Assembly (NCBI RefSeq): GCF_046630445.1
Contig: NC_092341.1
Location: 28,968,001-29,032,000, forward strand
DNA length: 64,000 nucleotides
Origin: Rutidosis leptorrhynchoides
Taxonomy: Eukaryota; Streptophyta; Magnoliopsida; Asterales; Asteraceae
Direction: 5' to 3'
Positions within the stretch are counted from its first letter, which is position 1; each line of letters begins with the position of its first letter. A model generated the notes under the pieces. The model was not told the DNA's origin and searched no databases. It worked only from the letters and a program-made list of their open reading frames with translations. Shown here one piece after another: positions 12,422 through 23,499 of this stretch. The position numbers and the translations under genes were made by a program.

Positions 12422-14891
12422 TGTAACATCCCGCATTTTTCCGTTAATTTATTTTAACGCCCGTCTTTTTTTTTATAATATCTTTCGTTATCCAGATTCG
12501 TACCTTCCATTAACTAGTGTTTCAATAACTTCGTTATTTAATTATAACATATCTCGTTTACTCTAGCGTTTTTAAAATAATTCGTTTGGTTAATTTACGC
12601 ACCCGCTTTCAAACTCGAGGGACCAAAGTTGCCAAGTGGGCAAACTAGTTGACTAGGTCAACTAGTCAACCCACCATCTCCACCATTCATTCCATTTTCT
12701 TTTTCTTTTCCCTTTTCCTCTCAAATATTACTTTCAACTTTCACCATTTTCATCTTCATCATTCAATCATCATCCATTTCGAATCTAGGAAGCTCATCAC
12801 AAAACAAATTGTACTTTCGAAATCCTTGCATCTTCCTCTACGTTTTGGTACCAATTTCATAGTTTGGGGTAAGCTTTTCAAAATCTCTAATTTTCATAAA
12901 TTAGACCTTTAGACTTGAAATTGTGTTAACTAGTGCCTATGGCTCATTGTGATGTCGTGTATGTAATTTGTATGCTCGATCTTGTTATTTAGTGTAACTA
13001 GCATGAACACTTGAAATGGGTTAGTTAATTCTTTGATTTTGGATGATGAAATGTGTTTAGATGTTAAACTGTGTGTGTTAAAAGTGTTACTAGCATCGTT
13101 AGCTTCGTTTTAGTATGTTGGATGACATGAAAACCTTACATTAACATGATTGTTGATTTTCTGATTCTTGGTTAGGGTTTGATAGATCTTAAAACGAATT
13201 TTTGATGCATTAAATGCTTTGAAATGTTATTTGTAAGTGTTTAATTGTATTGTATGCGTAATTACCTACGAAACGGCATATTATATGTGTGTAGTAGGTT
13301 CCCGAACCATGAAATGCGTTTTACGAACTTGAAACTTTGATAATGGACTTTTAACGATCATTCGACGAGAATTTTGTTGTTATAAATGATAAACTTGATT
13401 GATGATATGTGCTTAGTCGTTTTCCTTGTCAAAATACCTTTCCAACGATATAAGATACATGTTTTGAGTGTTTTCGGTTCACAATTTGTGTTTGTTTGAG
13501 TTTTGGTTCGAGACTTGTGAAATTTCAGCAAACTGCAACTGCTCAGGTGTTTGGACGCCGTCCCAACCTTTGGACGCCGTCCAGGCCTTCATTGCAGGAT
13601 GCCGTCCAGCCAATCTGGACGCCGTCCAAATGAATTGCAGATTTCTGCTTTGCTTAGTCGTTTACCGTTTAATTCTAACTATGCTACGCACCTCCGATTA
13701 ACATGAAACTTGGCCAACATGTTCATATATGATTACTAATTGAAGAAAAATTGTCGGATCCCTGACCTGACCCCGTTGACTTTGACTTTGACCAAGTTTG
13801 GCTTTTAGTCAAACTTAACCAAACACTTGTGCAATCGTTCTAACGTGCTTTTATACTTATACCTTGCATGAAACTTGACAACTTGATTCACATGCTATAT
13901 TAATCGAGTCGTAACGAGCCATAGGACTAATTGAACACATTTCGCCCGACCTTGTGTTGTAACCGGTAATTGATACAAGTTATTTTTTTAGGTCAAGGCT
14001 AAGCAACTTTCTTTGCACAACGTTTAATTACAAGTACTTTGGCATGCAACTACGGTGAGATCATAGTCCCACCTTTTCAACAACTTTTACTCTTTAAATT
14101 ATGGGATGAGAAACATATACGTATCATACTTTTATGCTTTGAACACAAGTACGAAAACAAACATTCCACAGCAAGTTACAACAAAAAGCCTCAATTCAAT
14201 TATCATTAGTTACACTTGCAGGGTGTAAACGTGAACTAACGTTATGTGATCGCATGGGCTTGACGAGCCCTCATTCGGACGGTTATCTACCGTTAGCGGA
14301 TGAAATATATTTTCGAGTATAGTGTATGTTCTAACACTACGTAACAGGGTACAAAACAGTTAAGTTTGATAATTGGGTGCTCGCGAACGTACTTTTGGAA
14401 TGCAAATGATTTAGATAATCAACGTTATGGAAATACAAAATCTTGTGGTTCAAAAACAACGTTTACAAATACACCTATGATTTCACCAACGTTTTTCGTT
14501 GACAGTTTTCTATATGTTTCTCGGGTTCATACTTGGCTACTTGATACTTGCTTCCGCACACTTAAATTTACTTGCTTGAGGTCAATCATACATGCATACG
14601 CTAGTGATAGCACCTTTGGATTCAAACTTAATGTTTACATGCATACGCTATTGATAGCATTCGTGATTTTCAACTTATATTATGTCGCAAGTCATTTCAT
14701 TTATACTTTATAACTTTTGTAAACTTAAACTTATTGTCGAACCATTTGGTAGCATAAAACTTTGCAAGTCATACACGTTTCAAATGAATGCGATATAATT
14801 TTGGTCAAACGCGTCTCATTTAGGGACTATGACCACGTTACGGGACCTGAGTTGACGGCGCCGTCAATGACGATTTTGACGGGTCGTTACA
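12422..14891 (+). repeat. 3' LTR of G2 (2,470 bp)
   Basis: It starts TGTAACATCCCGC and ends GGGTCGTTACA. The family is represented again, in reverse orientation, by the solo LTR at 32171-34532. It contains four GGACGCCGTCC-type palindromes at 13552-13628. Right of it begins unrelated LINE DNA (14892). Open stretches inside it (12649-12912, 13468-13701, 14366-14713) are not considered genes. Confidence 0.92.
13552..13628. repeat. Four short GC-rich palindromes in G2 LTR
   Basis: TGGACGCCGTCC(A) occurs at 13552, 13571 and 13616, with a one-base variant near 13597. Each is an inverted repeat (GGACG / CGTCC) around a single central base. The related LTR at 32171-34532 has six such units. Confidence 0.75.
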
Positions 14892-15394
14892 TCTTTGCGA
14901 TCCACTCGAATCCTTTAACTTGAATCTCATTTAACGCACTTGGAGTGTTCCAACATTTACCTTTAAATACCACGTGAATTCTATTCTTCCATATTAGGTA
15001 GCAACTCGACCAAAGAACCGCTTGCCAAATTGATTTTCCCAAATCCGAACCATGAAGACCCAAATTTCCTTGAAGGATATCATCAAGACTATAATTCGAC
15101 AACCCACCAAAACCCCACCAATTAAGGATTCTACTCCAAACCTCGATCACTTTTTTGCAAGAAAAGAGGGAATGTTCAACCGACTCGATGTCGTCATCAC
15201 ATAACGGGCAACGGACCGAGTGGAGGCCAATCCCTCTTTTATCAAGTTCCACGCGTACCGGTAACCGTCCCTTCCTCGCTCTCCAAATAAAGACTTCCAC
15301 TTTTTTCGGCACCAAGTTATTTTTTAGAGTTTCTCTTGCGTTTGAACCCGCACATATCGTTTTCTCACTAATCGTTGTTGTAGTTTCCTTTTAA
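14892..15394 (-). pseudogene. L1-type LINE fragment with RT zinc-binding domain
   Basis: Read leftwards from about 15394, the frame encodes a zinc-binding reverse-transcriptase-associated domain (zf-RVT): VPKKVEVFIWRARKGRLPV, then ELDKRGI, CPLCDDDIESVEHSLFSC, and WSRILNWWGF with conserved tryptophans. This domain lies C-terminal to the RT in plant L1 elements. Upstream RT sequence is absent. The reading frame is open across about 500 bp up to 14892, where G2 begins, so G2 probably landed inside this LINE and the rest lies to the left of the window. The frame has no proper gene start, so this is a relic. Confidence 0.8.
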
Positions 15395-15583
15395 AAATTG
15401 TTTGATATAATAGTCTAGAATTCTGCAACTTTTCGTTTTTGTTAATGCTCATATGCTAGGACCCATTGAGTTTTCATTATAGATTCGTCACTGATTCTGG
15501 TTCGTGTTTTTTTGTAGTTGGCTGAGCTCCCTGCTTAGCCCCTTCGATTGTTAATAAGATTAATGACTTTTCAAAAAGAAAAT
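15395..15583 (+). other. Possible LINE 3' end, plus strand
   Basis: The stretch ending TTGTTAATAAGATTAATGAC then TTTTCAAAAAG resembles the A-rich 3' ends of plant L1 elements, compared with 18262-18367 in this window. There is no coding support. The call is weak. Confidence 0.25.
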
Positions 15584-15796
15584 TACATAAGATCCAAATC
15601 CAAAAGATTTTTTATAAGAAAACAAGAAAAGGAAAATCGAAAGTTTACAAGATTGGTTGAGCAATAGTGGGCTTGACTTTGACTAAATCCTAAGACTTCT
15701 TACCCTGAAAACACCAACAGCGGACAAGACTTCTACTACTTTTATCTCACTTCTTCTTTTTTCTTTTCTTCTCATCCTACCATAATTAATTAATTA

Positions 15797-15840
15797 TTTA
15801 TTTATTACTGTATTATTATTATTATTATTAATTATTATTA

Positions 15841-15889
<49 letters not shown>

Positions 15890-15890
15890 A
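15797..15890. repeat. (ATT)n microsatellite, likely LINE tail
   Basis: An ATT/TTA run of about 90 bp starts within 20 bases of the stop codon of the minus-strand LINE at 15912. On that strand it reads as a (TAA)n tail, as seen at the 3' ends of RTE-like and some other non-L1 LINEs. Confidence 0.8.
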
Positions 15891-15911
15891 AAAACTTAAA
15901 AGTTTTAAAAC

Positions 15912-17380
15912 TTACAAAAAATTAGTGGGAAGCCTAGAGACAATCTGGGCCCCCACACCTCTAGCAATAGCAAAACCTATCCTAGTAAAAATATGAGCAG
16001 CAGCACCGGCACCAATATCTTGCGCCATCGAACTCTTCTGAACCCGCTTTAGCAAAGAAACAGTCTCCTTCTCTAATTCCCCAAGGGAAGAAAATGAGAA
16101 AGGAATGAAACCATAACCAATCGCCTGACAACTAGATTCGTACTTGACCCGCTTCCGACGAGCCGCATCAATCACAGCACGTCCAGGGACAAAGTCAGAA
16201 AGCCCAGACTGTGTCAAAGGAGAAGACCCAGTCAAGTCAACACAAACATCGCGACCACAATCCCAGGAATAAAGTAACACATCTGCAGGTCTGAGGGCCC
16301 TGTCGTTCCCTCCAGACAACCCAATGTCAACCTTCTTTCTCGCTGAAATCCCAGATCGATAACAAACATCAACAAGGGAATCCCGGACAATATTATGTCG
16401 ATGCTTAATACCCACCATACCAGCACAAGACACCGCGTGATCCCCGAAAATATCCCCAGTAAAAACCCTTGAACAGGCAGAGCATGCCGTCGAGATAGAG
16501 AACAATGGAACACCTAACTGGTAGCACAACACACATCGGTAAGTCTTTGCGTTCATCGTCTGACCCAACCCCAAAATAGGGACTGCCCTTAGCCAAGCAG
16601 AGGTGTGATCACCCTGCTGTGATTTTCATAAGGCCGATTGTCGGGGAGATAACGAAAAAGTGGATTCTGCAGAAGCGGTAACCTTTGTGAAATAAACATC
16701 TGCCAATTTCTTCATGAGTATTGGGGCAGCGACCTCACTCGGATTACCTAAAATATCAAACCCAACCGTTTTATTAAACAGACCCAAAGCATCTTCAAAA
16801 GCACGACCAAGACCAACAATACTCGCATGACGTAGGAGCTTGGTCTGCAACCCAGCAGACTGTAATCGAGAAGCCAGAAAAGCATAAAGACGAACATCTC
16901 CCGCAGAATAAACACCAAGCCCTCCAAATGCAAATGGCAAGGTGGCAAGCCGCCACTGCCAATCACCAAATCCAGGCCCTGAAGCAGTAACAATACGCTC
17001 CAAGGAAGATCGAAGGGCTCCATCGAAAGCGCGTTGAGCCTCCTCAAATATACTAGGAGGACAAGTACGCAAGGTAAAGTAGAGTTTAGAAACTCCCGTA
17101 CATGCCCTAAGCAACAACAACTCACATTGAGGATCATCAAGCTTAGCAACCTTATCCATAAGCGCAATGGACTTGGTCACCCTTTGCATCACCAGTTCAC
17201 TACTAAAACCAGGATCGGAACTTGCGGGGGCCCCAAGCAACTTAACACCATTTAAAGGCCGAGCAATATTAGGAGGAAAGACACCTACTTGTCTGTTTTT
17301 TCAACGTTGAGATGTAGCCCAAAACGAGGCCCATCCTCCATAATCAAATGCAAAACCTTGGAGCGCAACGTTGAGATTTA
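15912..17380 (-). pseudogene. Non-L1-type LINE C-terminal relic
   Basis: Minus-strand translation from about 17380 gives LHLNVEKTDK (end of an RT domain), then LGAPASSDPGFSSELVMQRV, LLLRACTGVSKLYFTLRTCP, FGDWQWRLATLPFAFGGLGV (a post-RT region), then CSACSRVFTGDIFGDHAVSC, KHRHNIVRDSL, RPADVLLYSWDCGRDVCVDL and GVGAQIVSRLPTNFL before the stop at 15912. The middle is one frame interrupted by a TGA at about 16627 where a tryptophan codon would fit, and there is a frameshift near 17300, so it is dead. The C-terminal zinc-binding pattern followed by RPADV and VDL resembles a restriction-endonuclease-like fold; that is inference. The 5' part (endonuclease, most of RT) is missing. I recall near-identical proteins from Asteraceae genomes. 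Confidence 0.8.
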
Positions 17381-17652
17381 ACCACATTTTATAACTTTTC
17401 CCATACATTTTCTTCTTAAACACAAACATATATATATATACTGTTCATATTTATATAGTAATAAATTCTGTGCTTTAAAAAAAAAAGTATATACAGTAAA
17501 TAAAACACTTTTGAAATCAAACTCAAAACTCTAAAAGTCAACATTAGTTAAACGTTGACCTAAATTAAGAACATTTGCCCTCTTTCAATTTATTTTCTTA
17601 AAGTTATGTATTTACCAATCTAGATTATGAGTACTTTGTTGACTGCGCGCAC
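17381..17652 (+). promoter_or_regulatory. Possible distal WRKY promoter with three W-boxes
   Basis: This stretch lies between two LINE relics. It contains AGTCAA (17536-17541, W-box on the minus strand), TTGACC (17555-17560) and TTGACT (17639-17644, followed by GCGCGC). TTGAC[C/T] is the W-box bound by WRKY proteins. It may have been contiguous with 18368-18799 before the L1 insertion. Function is inferred from motif clustering only. Confidence 0.4.
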
Positions 17653-18367
17653 ATGTATCACATTAATTCGTTTCATTACAGAATATGTAGTACAAGAAAA
17701 TTTATTGACAAACGAATCCTTCCTACTGATAATTTCAAAACAAGATGGGTGAAAGAGTTACCAATTAAGATTAATATTCTGATGTGGAGAGTCGCCAAAG
17801 ATCGATTGCATGTTCGATCAAATCTTGCGTTACGAGGTATTGACATTCAGGATACATCTTGCCCTATTTGCAGTGTTGGGGTCGAATCTTCAAATCATAT
17901 TTTCTTCGTTTGCAATTTGGCTTTAGAGATATGGCGGAAGCTTCGAATCTGGATGGATATAAACATTCATATTTTCACAAACCAAAACGACTGGATATGT
18001 TGGTTTGATAGTTGGGCCAGGCCCAATACATCTAAAGTTCGGATATATTCAATTGTAGCTGCTCACTTTTGGGTTATATGGCGATATCGTAACGGTGTTG
18101 TATTTCAAGACGAGGTGTTAAAAAAAGGCGACTTGTTTGACCAGATTCGTTCAATTTCTTATGTTTGGTTTGACCAGATTCGTTCAATTTCTTATGTTTG
18201 GCTTTTTTATAGATGTAAAGATAAACTCAATTGGAACAATTGGCTACTGAAGCCGTTGTAGTTCTATTTGTATGGGTGCTTTTTTGCCTTCTAATATCTT
18301 TCTAGAGGCGTTTTGGTTCTAGTTCTATTATAATAAAATTGCATTTGCCGTTCAAAAAAAAAAAAAA
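17653..18367 (+). pseudogene. 5'-truncated L1 LINE 3' end with poly(A)
   Basis: A 202-codon open frame carries the zf-RVT domain: WVKELPIKINILMWRVAKDR, LALRGI, CPICSVGVESSNHIFFVC, WRKLRIWMDI, then a tail ending WLLKPL. After the stop at 18261 there is a roughly 90-base 3' UTR with AATAAAAT and a poly(A) run at 18354-18367. The structure (C-terminal domain, 3' UTR, A-tail, no RT or endonuclease) is that of a 5'-truncated L1 insertion on the plus strand. The frame carries an in-frame 33-bp duplication at 18136-18201. The end of the A-tail lies 432 bp before the WRKY start codon. Confidence 0.85.
18136..18201 (+). repeat. Perfect 33-bp tandem duplication in the L1 frame
   Basis: Two adjacent identical 33-base units (18136-18168 and 18169-18201) each encode FDQIRSISYVW. 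Identity and frame preservation point to a recent slippage or duplication event. Confidence 0.9.
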
Positions 18368-18799
18368 TTCCTTTCATCTATAACTATCGAGTTAATAGTA
18401 GACAGATGAGCAATAACTGTGGATTATTTTAATAAAGAAAATTAATTAGTATAGTTTGAAAAATACGGAGTACAAATAAGCAGCTCGATCATTTTTTTTA
18501 AAAGGCAACATCAACATAAGCAGCTCATTTAAAATTTAAAAAAACTAGACTAGACATAATAATGTACAATACTATATCTCCATCATCTTGACCATAATTA
18601 TATACGTATGTAGCAAGCCACCTTCCTTTTCTCTTCCTACTCAACTTGCACCTTCTTTCCTATATATCTATATATTCTACTCTTTCTTTTAATTTAGTTC
18701 TTCAATATCTATCTCTAAAACTACACTAAGAACTTCAAGATTAAATTACTTTAACTACAAAAAGGGCTTAACTAGTGGCAAGAATATATCAGTCTTTCA
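18368..18799 (+). promoter_or_regulatory. Proximal promoter and 5' UTR of the WRKY gene
   Basis: Between the LINE poly(A) and the start codon there is one W-box (TTGACC, 18588-18593) and a TATA-rich stretch (CTATATATCTATATATTC, about 18660-18677), followed by a pyrimidine-rich leader. A W-box here fits the known auto- and cross-regulation of group IIa WRKY genes. The transcription start cannot be fixed from sequence alone. Confidence 0.5.
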
Positions 18800-20747
18800 A
18801 TGGAATACACAAGCTTGGTTGATACTTCTTTGGATCTCAACTCCAATCCTACCCATTTCTTATCTCTAGTTCCAGTAAGTTCTAAACATATTTAATATCC
18901 CAAAATGTGTATTCACAACATATATGAGCCTAAACACATGAATTGGTATTTCTTTTGCTAAGACTGTTTCTTGATTTTATGTCACAGAAACATGAAGCTC
19001 CTAGCAACTTTATTGAACTTGGATTAAAGATGTCAAATGTTAAAGAAGAGGTATGCATCCACCATTTTCACTTGTGAGATTTTTATATTTGCCCGTATCT
19101 GTAGTACGTATACTTGTTTACTCGATATTCATGAATATATAGCCTAGTGATTGGAGTACTAATATCAGGTCTCATAATTCAAACCTTCAACATATTTTAT
19201 GTGGTGAGGAAAAAAGTCGGAAAACAGTCACAAAATTATAATTAGCTGCGTACATCTAAGTAAAAATTGCACGCCTAGGAAAATTATCCGTTACATACTT
19301 GAGTCTAATAATCTTCAATAGGTGAAAATTATTGACTTCTCAACTTCCTTAAAAAACATTCTTTTTTATTGTATTCTTCGACTACATATACATATGTGTA
19401 TATATCTATCCGTACCTTATCTTAGAATTTTGTGGGAATTTTTATTAGCAGGCTGCTGGGGCTTTGTTAGAGGAATTGAATAGGGTGAGTGCAGAAAACA
19501 AGAAGTTGACTGAAACATTGACTGTTATGTGTGAAAACTACACTGCTTTAAGAAACTACGTGGCAGAATATATGATCAAGAATCCAGCACCATCTGATAG
19601 CAACAACAATAACAACAACGACAACTTCAAGAAACGGAAACCTGAAAACTTTATGAATCAAACCATCAACAATGATAGAGTCATTTCTGAAAGTAGTTCA
19701 AGTGATGAAGATTCTTGTAAGAAACCAAGACAAGAACAACACATCAAAGCCAAGATTTCTAGGGTTTGTGTTCGTACCGAAGCTTCCGATACCGGCCTTG
19801 TAAGTCCTCATTATTTTCTTCATAATTTTTTTTTGTTCTATAGTTTTTGAAGTCAAACTACTCAACACGAATTTCTTTATGATTATATACAAATATCCAC
19901 TCCTCGACTTGAACCCACAACTTTTTAATAATGTTTACTTCGATTCGATACTGCTTGGTCAATGATCTTCGATGTATGACATGTGGGATTTAATCTAAGA
20001 AAGAAGCAAGAAACTTAATAACTTAGTATATATTTAAAACGTGATCAAGTTCATAGTTTTAGTTAGATTATGTTAATAATAGTGTTTGCCAAGATTTCTA
20101 AATGTATACTTTGTCATTTTTATAAGCAGTTAGTTAAAGATGGATATCAATGGAGGAAATATGGACAAAAGGTCACAAGAGATAATCCTTCTCCTAGAGC
20201 TTATTTTAAATGCTCTCATGCTCCAACATGTCCGGTCAAAAAGAAGGTGTGAAACCATTGCCAAATTATTCTATAATTTATATTCGAACATATGATCGAT
20301 ATGGATTAATTTCATGTTCTAACTTGTTTCTTTATTTAATGTTGCTTGAATTAGGTTCAAAGAAGTGTTGAGGATCAATCAATATTGGTGGCAACTTATG
20401 AAGGAGAACATAATCATCCAAACCAATCAAAACATGAGCAAGCCAGCACAGGGTTGAACCGAACAATGGCTACAACCACGCTTGGTTCAGTCCCATGCTC
20501 GGCCTCACTTAGCTCATCCGGACCCACAATCACTCTAGACTTAACAAACCAACCAAAACCACCAACTACCCCTTCGGAAGAAACCAAGGTTGTTGATTGT
20601 AACCGAAGAGTTGACTCGCCTGAATTTCAACAGTTTTTGGTAGATCAAATGGCATCTTCATTGACAAAAGATCCTAGCTTCAAAGCAGCATTAGCCGCAG
20701 CAATTTCGGGTAGAATGGTTCAACAAAATCATTCACAAAAATGGTAG
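18800..20747 (+). CDS. WRKY40: WRKY transcription factor, group IIa (WRKY40-like), five exons
   Basis: Exons are 18800-18874, 18988-19050, 19452-19799, 20130-20246 and 20355-20747 (all GT-AG introns, all phase 0), giving 331 residues. Visible parts: an N-terminal DLNSNP (residues 12-17), which fits the EAR repression consensus DLNxxP; a leucine zipper with heptad L51-V58-L65-M72-L79; an Asn run and KKRK (106-109, likely nuclear signal); WRKYGQK at 170-176; a zinc finger C190-C196-H220-H222 (CX5CX23HXH). The intron after VKKK, splitting the WRKY domain before VQR, is typical of groups IIa/IIb. The C-terminal segment [20 protein letters not shown] closely resembles the end of Arabidopsis WRKY40, as do the zipper ([13 protein letters not shown]) and [20 protein letters not shown]. 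Family members bind W-boxes and modulate immune, ABA and wound responses, often as repressors. The frame is intact. Orthology to WRKY40 rather than WRKY18/60 is probable, not proven. Confidence 0.95.
19138..19250 (+). repeat. Possible SINE relic in WRKY intron 2
   Basis: TAGCCTAGTGATTGGAGTA followed 20 bases later by AATTCAAACC resembles the A-box and B-box of a tRNA-derived SINE head. The rest has decayed. The call is weak. Confidence 0.3.
19885..19985 (-). repeat. Possible SINE relic in WRKY intron 3
   Basis: On the minus strand TGGGTTCAAGTCGAGGAG contains a good B-box (GGTTCAAGTC), preceded by TTGACCAAGCAGTATCGAATC. This is a tRNA-like head only; no clear 3' end is seen. Confidence 0.3.
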
Positions 20748-20995
20748 CTAGCTACAGATATATGATGAGATCATGGATGATGTAAATGTAAATACCACAT
20801 GGTTATGACAAATTAAAGAAGTTGCTAGTGGTAGGAAGCATCATAACAATTTGCAATGAGATTTATTAGGAGGCAAAATATGTACCCAAGTTGTGTTAAG
20901 TTGGTTTGTTTCAATCAATTGGTCATACCAACAATACTTTGAATTGTTCATATAAAAGATTGAGAATTTGAGATTATTTTAACCTTCTATACTTT
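20748..20995 (+). other. Probable WRKY 3' UTR and flank
   Basis: AT-rich sequence directly after the stop codon, without another gene. No canonical AATAAA is obvious, so the polyadenylation site cannot be placed. Confidence 0.35.
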
Positions 20996-23035
20996 TTAAC
21001 GCCATACCCTGTATATATCACATGTTATTTGTGTGTCCAACAGATCATTTATCTCGACTGAGCCAAATTACCCTTTGATAGTTAACTAATGAAATTTCAT
21101 TTTAATGATGTACATAAATAAAACTAATATTGATATGATAATATTGATATCATAGTTCACGTTTTATTTAATATCACGTGGAAAAATGATCGGCTAGGAG
21201 TAGGAACATAAAAAGCAGAATTTTACCCTTCTATACATTTTGTTTACTTTAATTTTATCTATTTATTTACTTACATATATACATACTTTATTACTACGAA
21301 GTATAAAATAATTTTATCTCTTTATCCTTATATGTTTATGAAATTGAACAATTAATTTACTTTAAACATTTCAAAGTGTTAAAGATTTGAGGTTGATGGA
21401 GTATGATAGGTGACGTTTGATTTAATTGCACGTGGAAAAAAGGACCGGTAAGGACCCTTTAAAGTGGTCCAGTCTATCCATAGATTCAAAGTGGTCCATA
21501 AATTGAATATGGACAATTTATTGTGCAATATATACTTTTGTATGCTCTGTTTTTCAAAAATAATGATAATATTATCATTGTTGTTTTGGACAACACTTCA
21601 TAAAATATATATGGTTATTTTTGTGGTATGATATGATGCATGTAGTCTTATCCCTTCTTCATAGCAACAATTATTATATCATGCCATAACATGATCCAGT
21701 TCAAATCTTGTGGAGATGGTGTGAAGTGATAGATGAGTTTGCTTCCCATAATGTTTTTATTTATGGAATTCTGCAAACAAAACACAACTTAGTGTGTCAT
21801 TTTTGGCTTCTTATATTGGTCTTGTTTTCGGTTTCGTTTAGAACGTTTGGTGCTTGTTTTGTTGGTCCGGTTGGCTAGGATGTAGTTCGCGGGTAGGTGT
21901 TTTCATTTTATAGTTTGGAGCCTATCTTTGTTTGATTCTGATGATCTTGTCATGGTTTTATAGTATTCGTTGTTTTCGCAAGAATGTGATATCACCCGAA
22001 TCATAATTTATCTTTTGCTTATCAATTCCTCAAAAGGAACATTAAAATGGGTGGTTCACTGCTTTGTTTCTTTCGGGTTACTCGAGGTTTGAGGGCGAGT
22101 CTTATTTGACTCAAGTAAACAGACTAATCGAGGTATAACGTGACAGTTTTCAATAAATTTTCTATGTACTTTCAAAATCAGATGCTAGTAAATTTCGAAC
22201 ATGATATTTCTTATAAGAATATCATGTCACCTAATCAAGGATCATTAGTGATAATTTCCGAACAACTATCAGTTCAACGATATATCATCAACACTTCATT
22301 TTGTGTGTGACATATTTACTTTATGAGAGTTGTATAAGTTGTAAAATTGTAATAAAGACAGAATTTTGTCACATTAGGTAAGTATTATTAGTAGAAACTA
22401 ATTCTAGTAGTTAAAATGTCAAGAAAAAGACTAGTACCCAACAAACACCTGGGGTCGTTTAGCTTGTCTTTTCTATTACAAATTAAATAAATTAAGATCC
22501 GTGTACTTTCTTCTAGCCTACAATAAGACCATCCCCCATTGGCTGCATTTACGGCTTTCACACTTCACATGCATCTATTGACCATTTGACCACCGTAAAT
22601 TATTTTCTCTATTTAAATAATTATTCAAAATCACATATACTCCGTAATTTATGTATGTCCAAAACTACTACTACGTGTCTACCTTTTATTTGCTAATTTT
22701 AACAAACTTTATACCACTACTATACTGGACCTAACCATTATTGGCTTCTTTAAAGCAACCAATGGTATTGTAGTCTGTGGTCCATCACAGGCAAAATTGT
22801 GTCAAATTCAACTCGTTTTCAACATTAATCTTTTGTGTGTCTGTCTATATAAAAGTTTATGACTTTTTAGAGATGCCAAATTATGAGGAAGGCTTAATGT
22901 CTTGATATAAATTTCAATCAAAGACCACCAATAGACTCTATAATGTCAAAATATAACCCATCTTGGACTTCGACATTTTATGTTTTCTAGTCATCCGTGA
23001 GTTGTTGTTTGATAATTTCAACTTAAAAACACATC
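20996..23035. other. Intergenic, no gene recognised
   Basis: AT-rich DNA with no long open frame or recognisable domain. Two small things are visible. A pair of similar segments with CACGTGGAAAAA lies at about 21175 and 21430. A 10-bp inverted repeat (ACATGATATT at 22199-22208, AATATCATGT at 22218-22227) surrounds a short AT-rich loop. Confidence 0.6.
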
Positions 23036-23040
23036 TCCCT

Positions 23041-23499
23041 TGTTAGTCCGGTTACGGATCATTAACAACCATATTCGAGCAAAATCAAAGACGGAAGAGA
23101 TAAACACGATAAATCAAACATAAATCAATATTATTAATATAAACGTTACACTTACAATTGATTTAAACGGAGAAACATCGTTTGGCCAGGGGAGATCGAG
23201 CATGATCTCCCCTATGCACGGGAATCGCCAAAGCGGCTCTTCCAAATTGGGGTTCTAGCCTGACCCCAATTAGGGTTCTACTCTCTTAACCCTAAAACGC
23301 ATGTGAAACTGATATATATATAGACGAATAGGCTTAGGTTATCCTAATGGGCCTATCGACATGAATGGCCCAACATTCGGCCCAACAGTCACATATGCTC
23401 CTGTAACTGATCAGTTCCACGCGTGTAATACATCTAGGTGTACAATGTTATAATAAACGTTATTCGCCCGGCGACGGCCATACAAAATATGCATCAACA
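23041..23499 (-). repeat. 3' LTR of G3
   Basis: A 459-bp LTR, TG...CA bounded, next to the purine tract. It contains a perfect 10-bp inverted repeat AGGGGAGATC / GATCTCCCCT with a six-base loop at 23188-23213. Confidence 0.93.

Larger units (their letters stand above)
9855..14891 (+). mobile_element. Ty3/gypsy element G2, plus strand, 5' LTR split by G1
   Basis: The 360 bp at 9855-10214 match the last 360 bp of the full LTR at 12422-14891. A primer-binding site (TGGTATCAGAGCAT) follows at 10217. The rest of the 5' LTR must lie left of the window, beyond G1. The two LTR pieces differ by about 18 bases in 360 (about 5%), so G2 is older than G1, as the nesting requires. The internal part is only 2.2 kb and shows just an integrase remnant; the copy is broken. 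Confidence 0.9.

Noticed and set aside
16232-17167. Additional minus-strand frames (16232-16513 and 16748-17167)
   Set aside because: Out-of-frame shadows of the LINE coding relic.
22199-22227. Inverted repeat as a MITE
   Set aside because: Only a 10-bp inverted repeat around a 9-base loop, without a longer body or target-site duplication.
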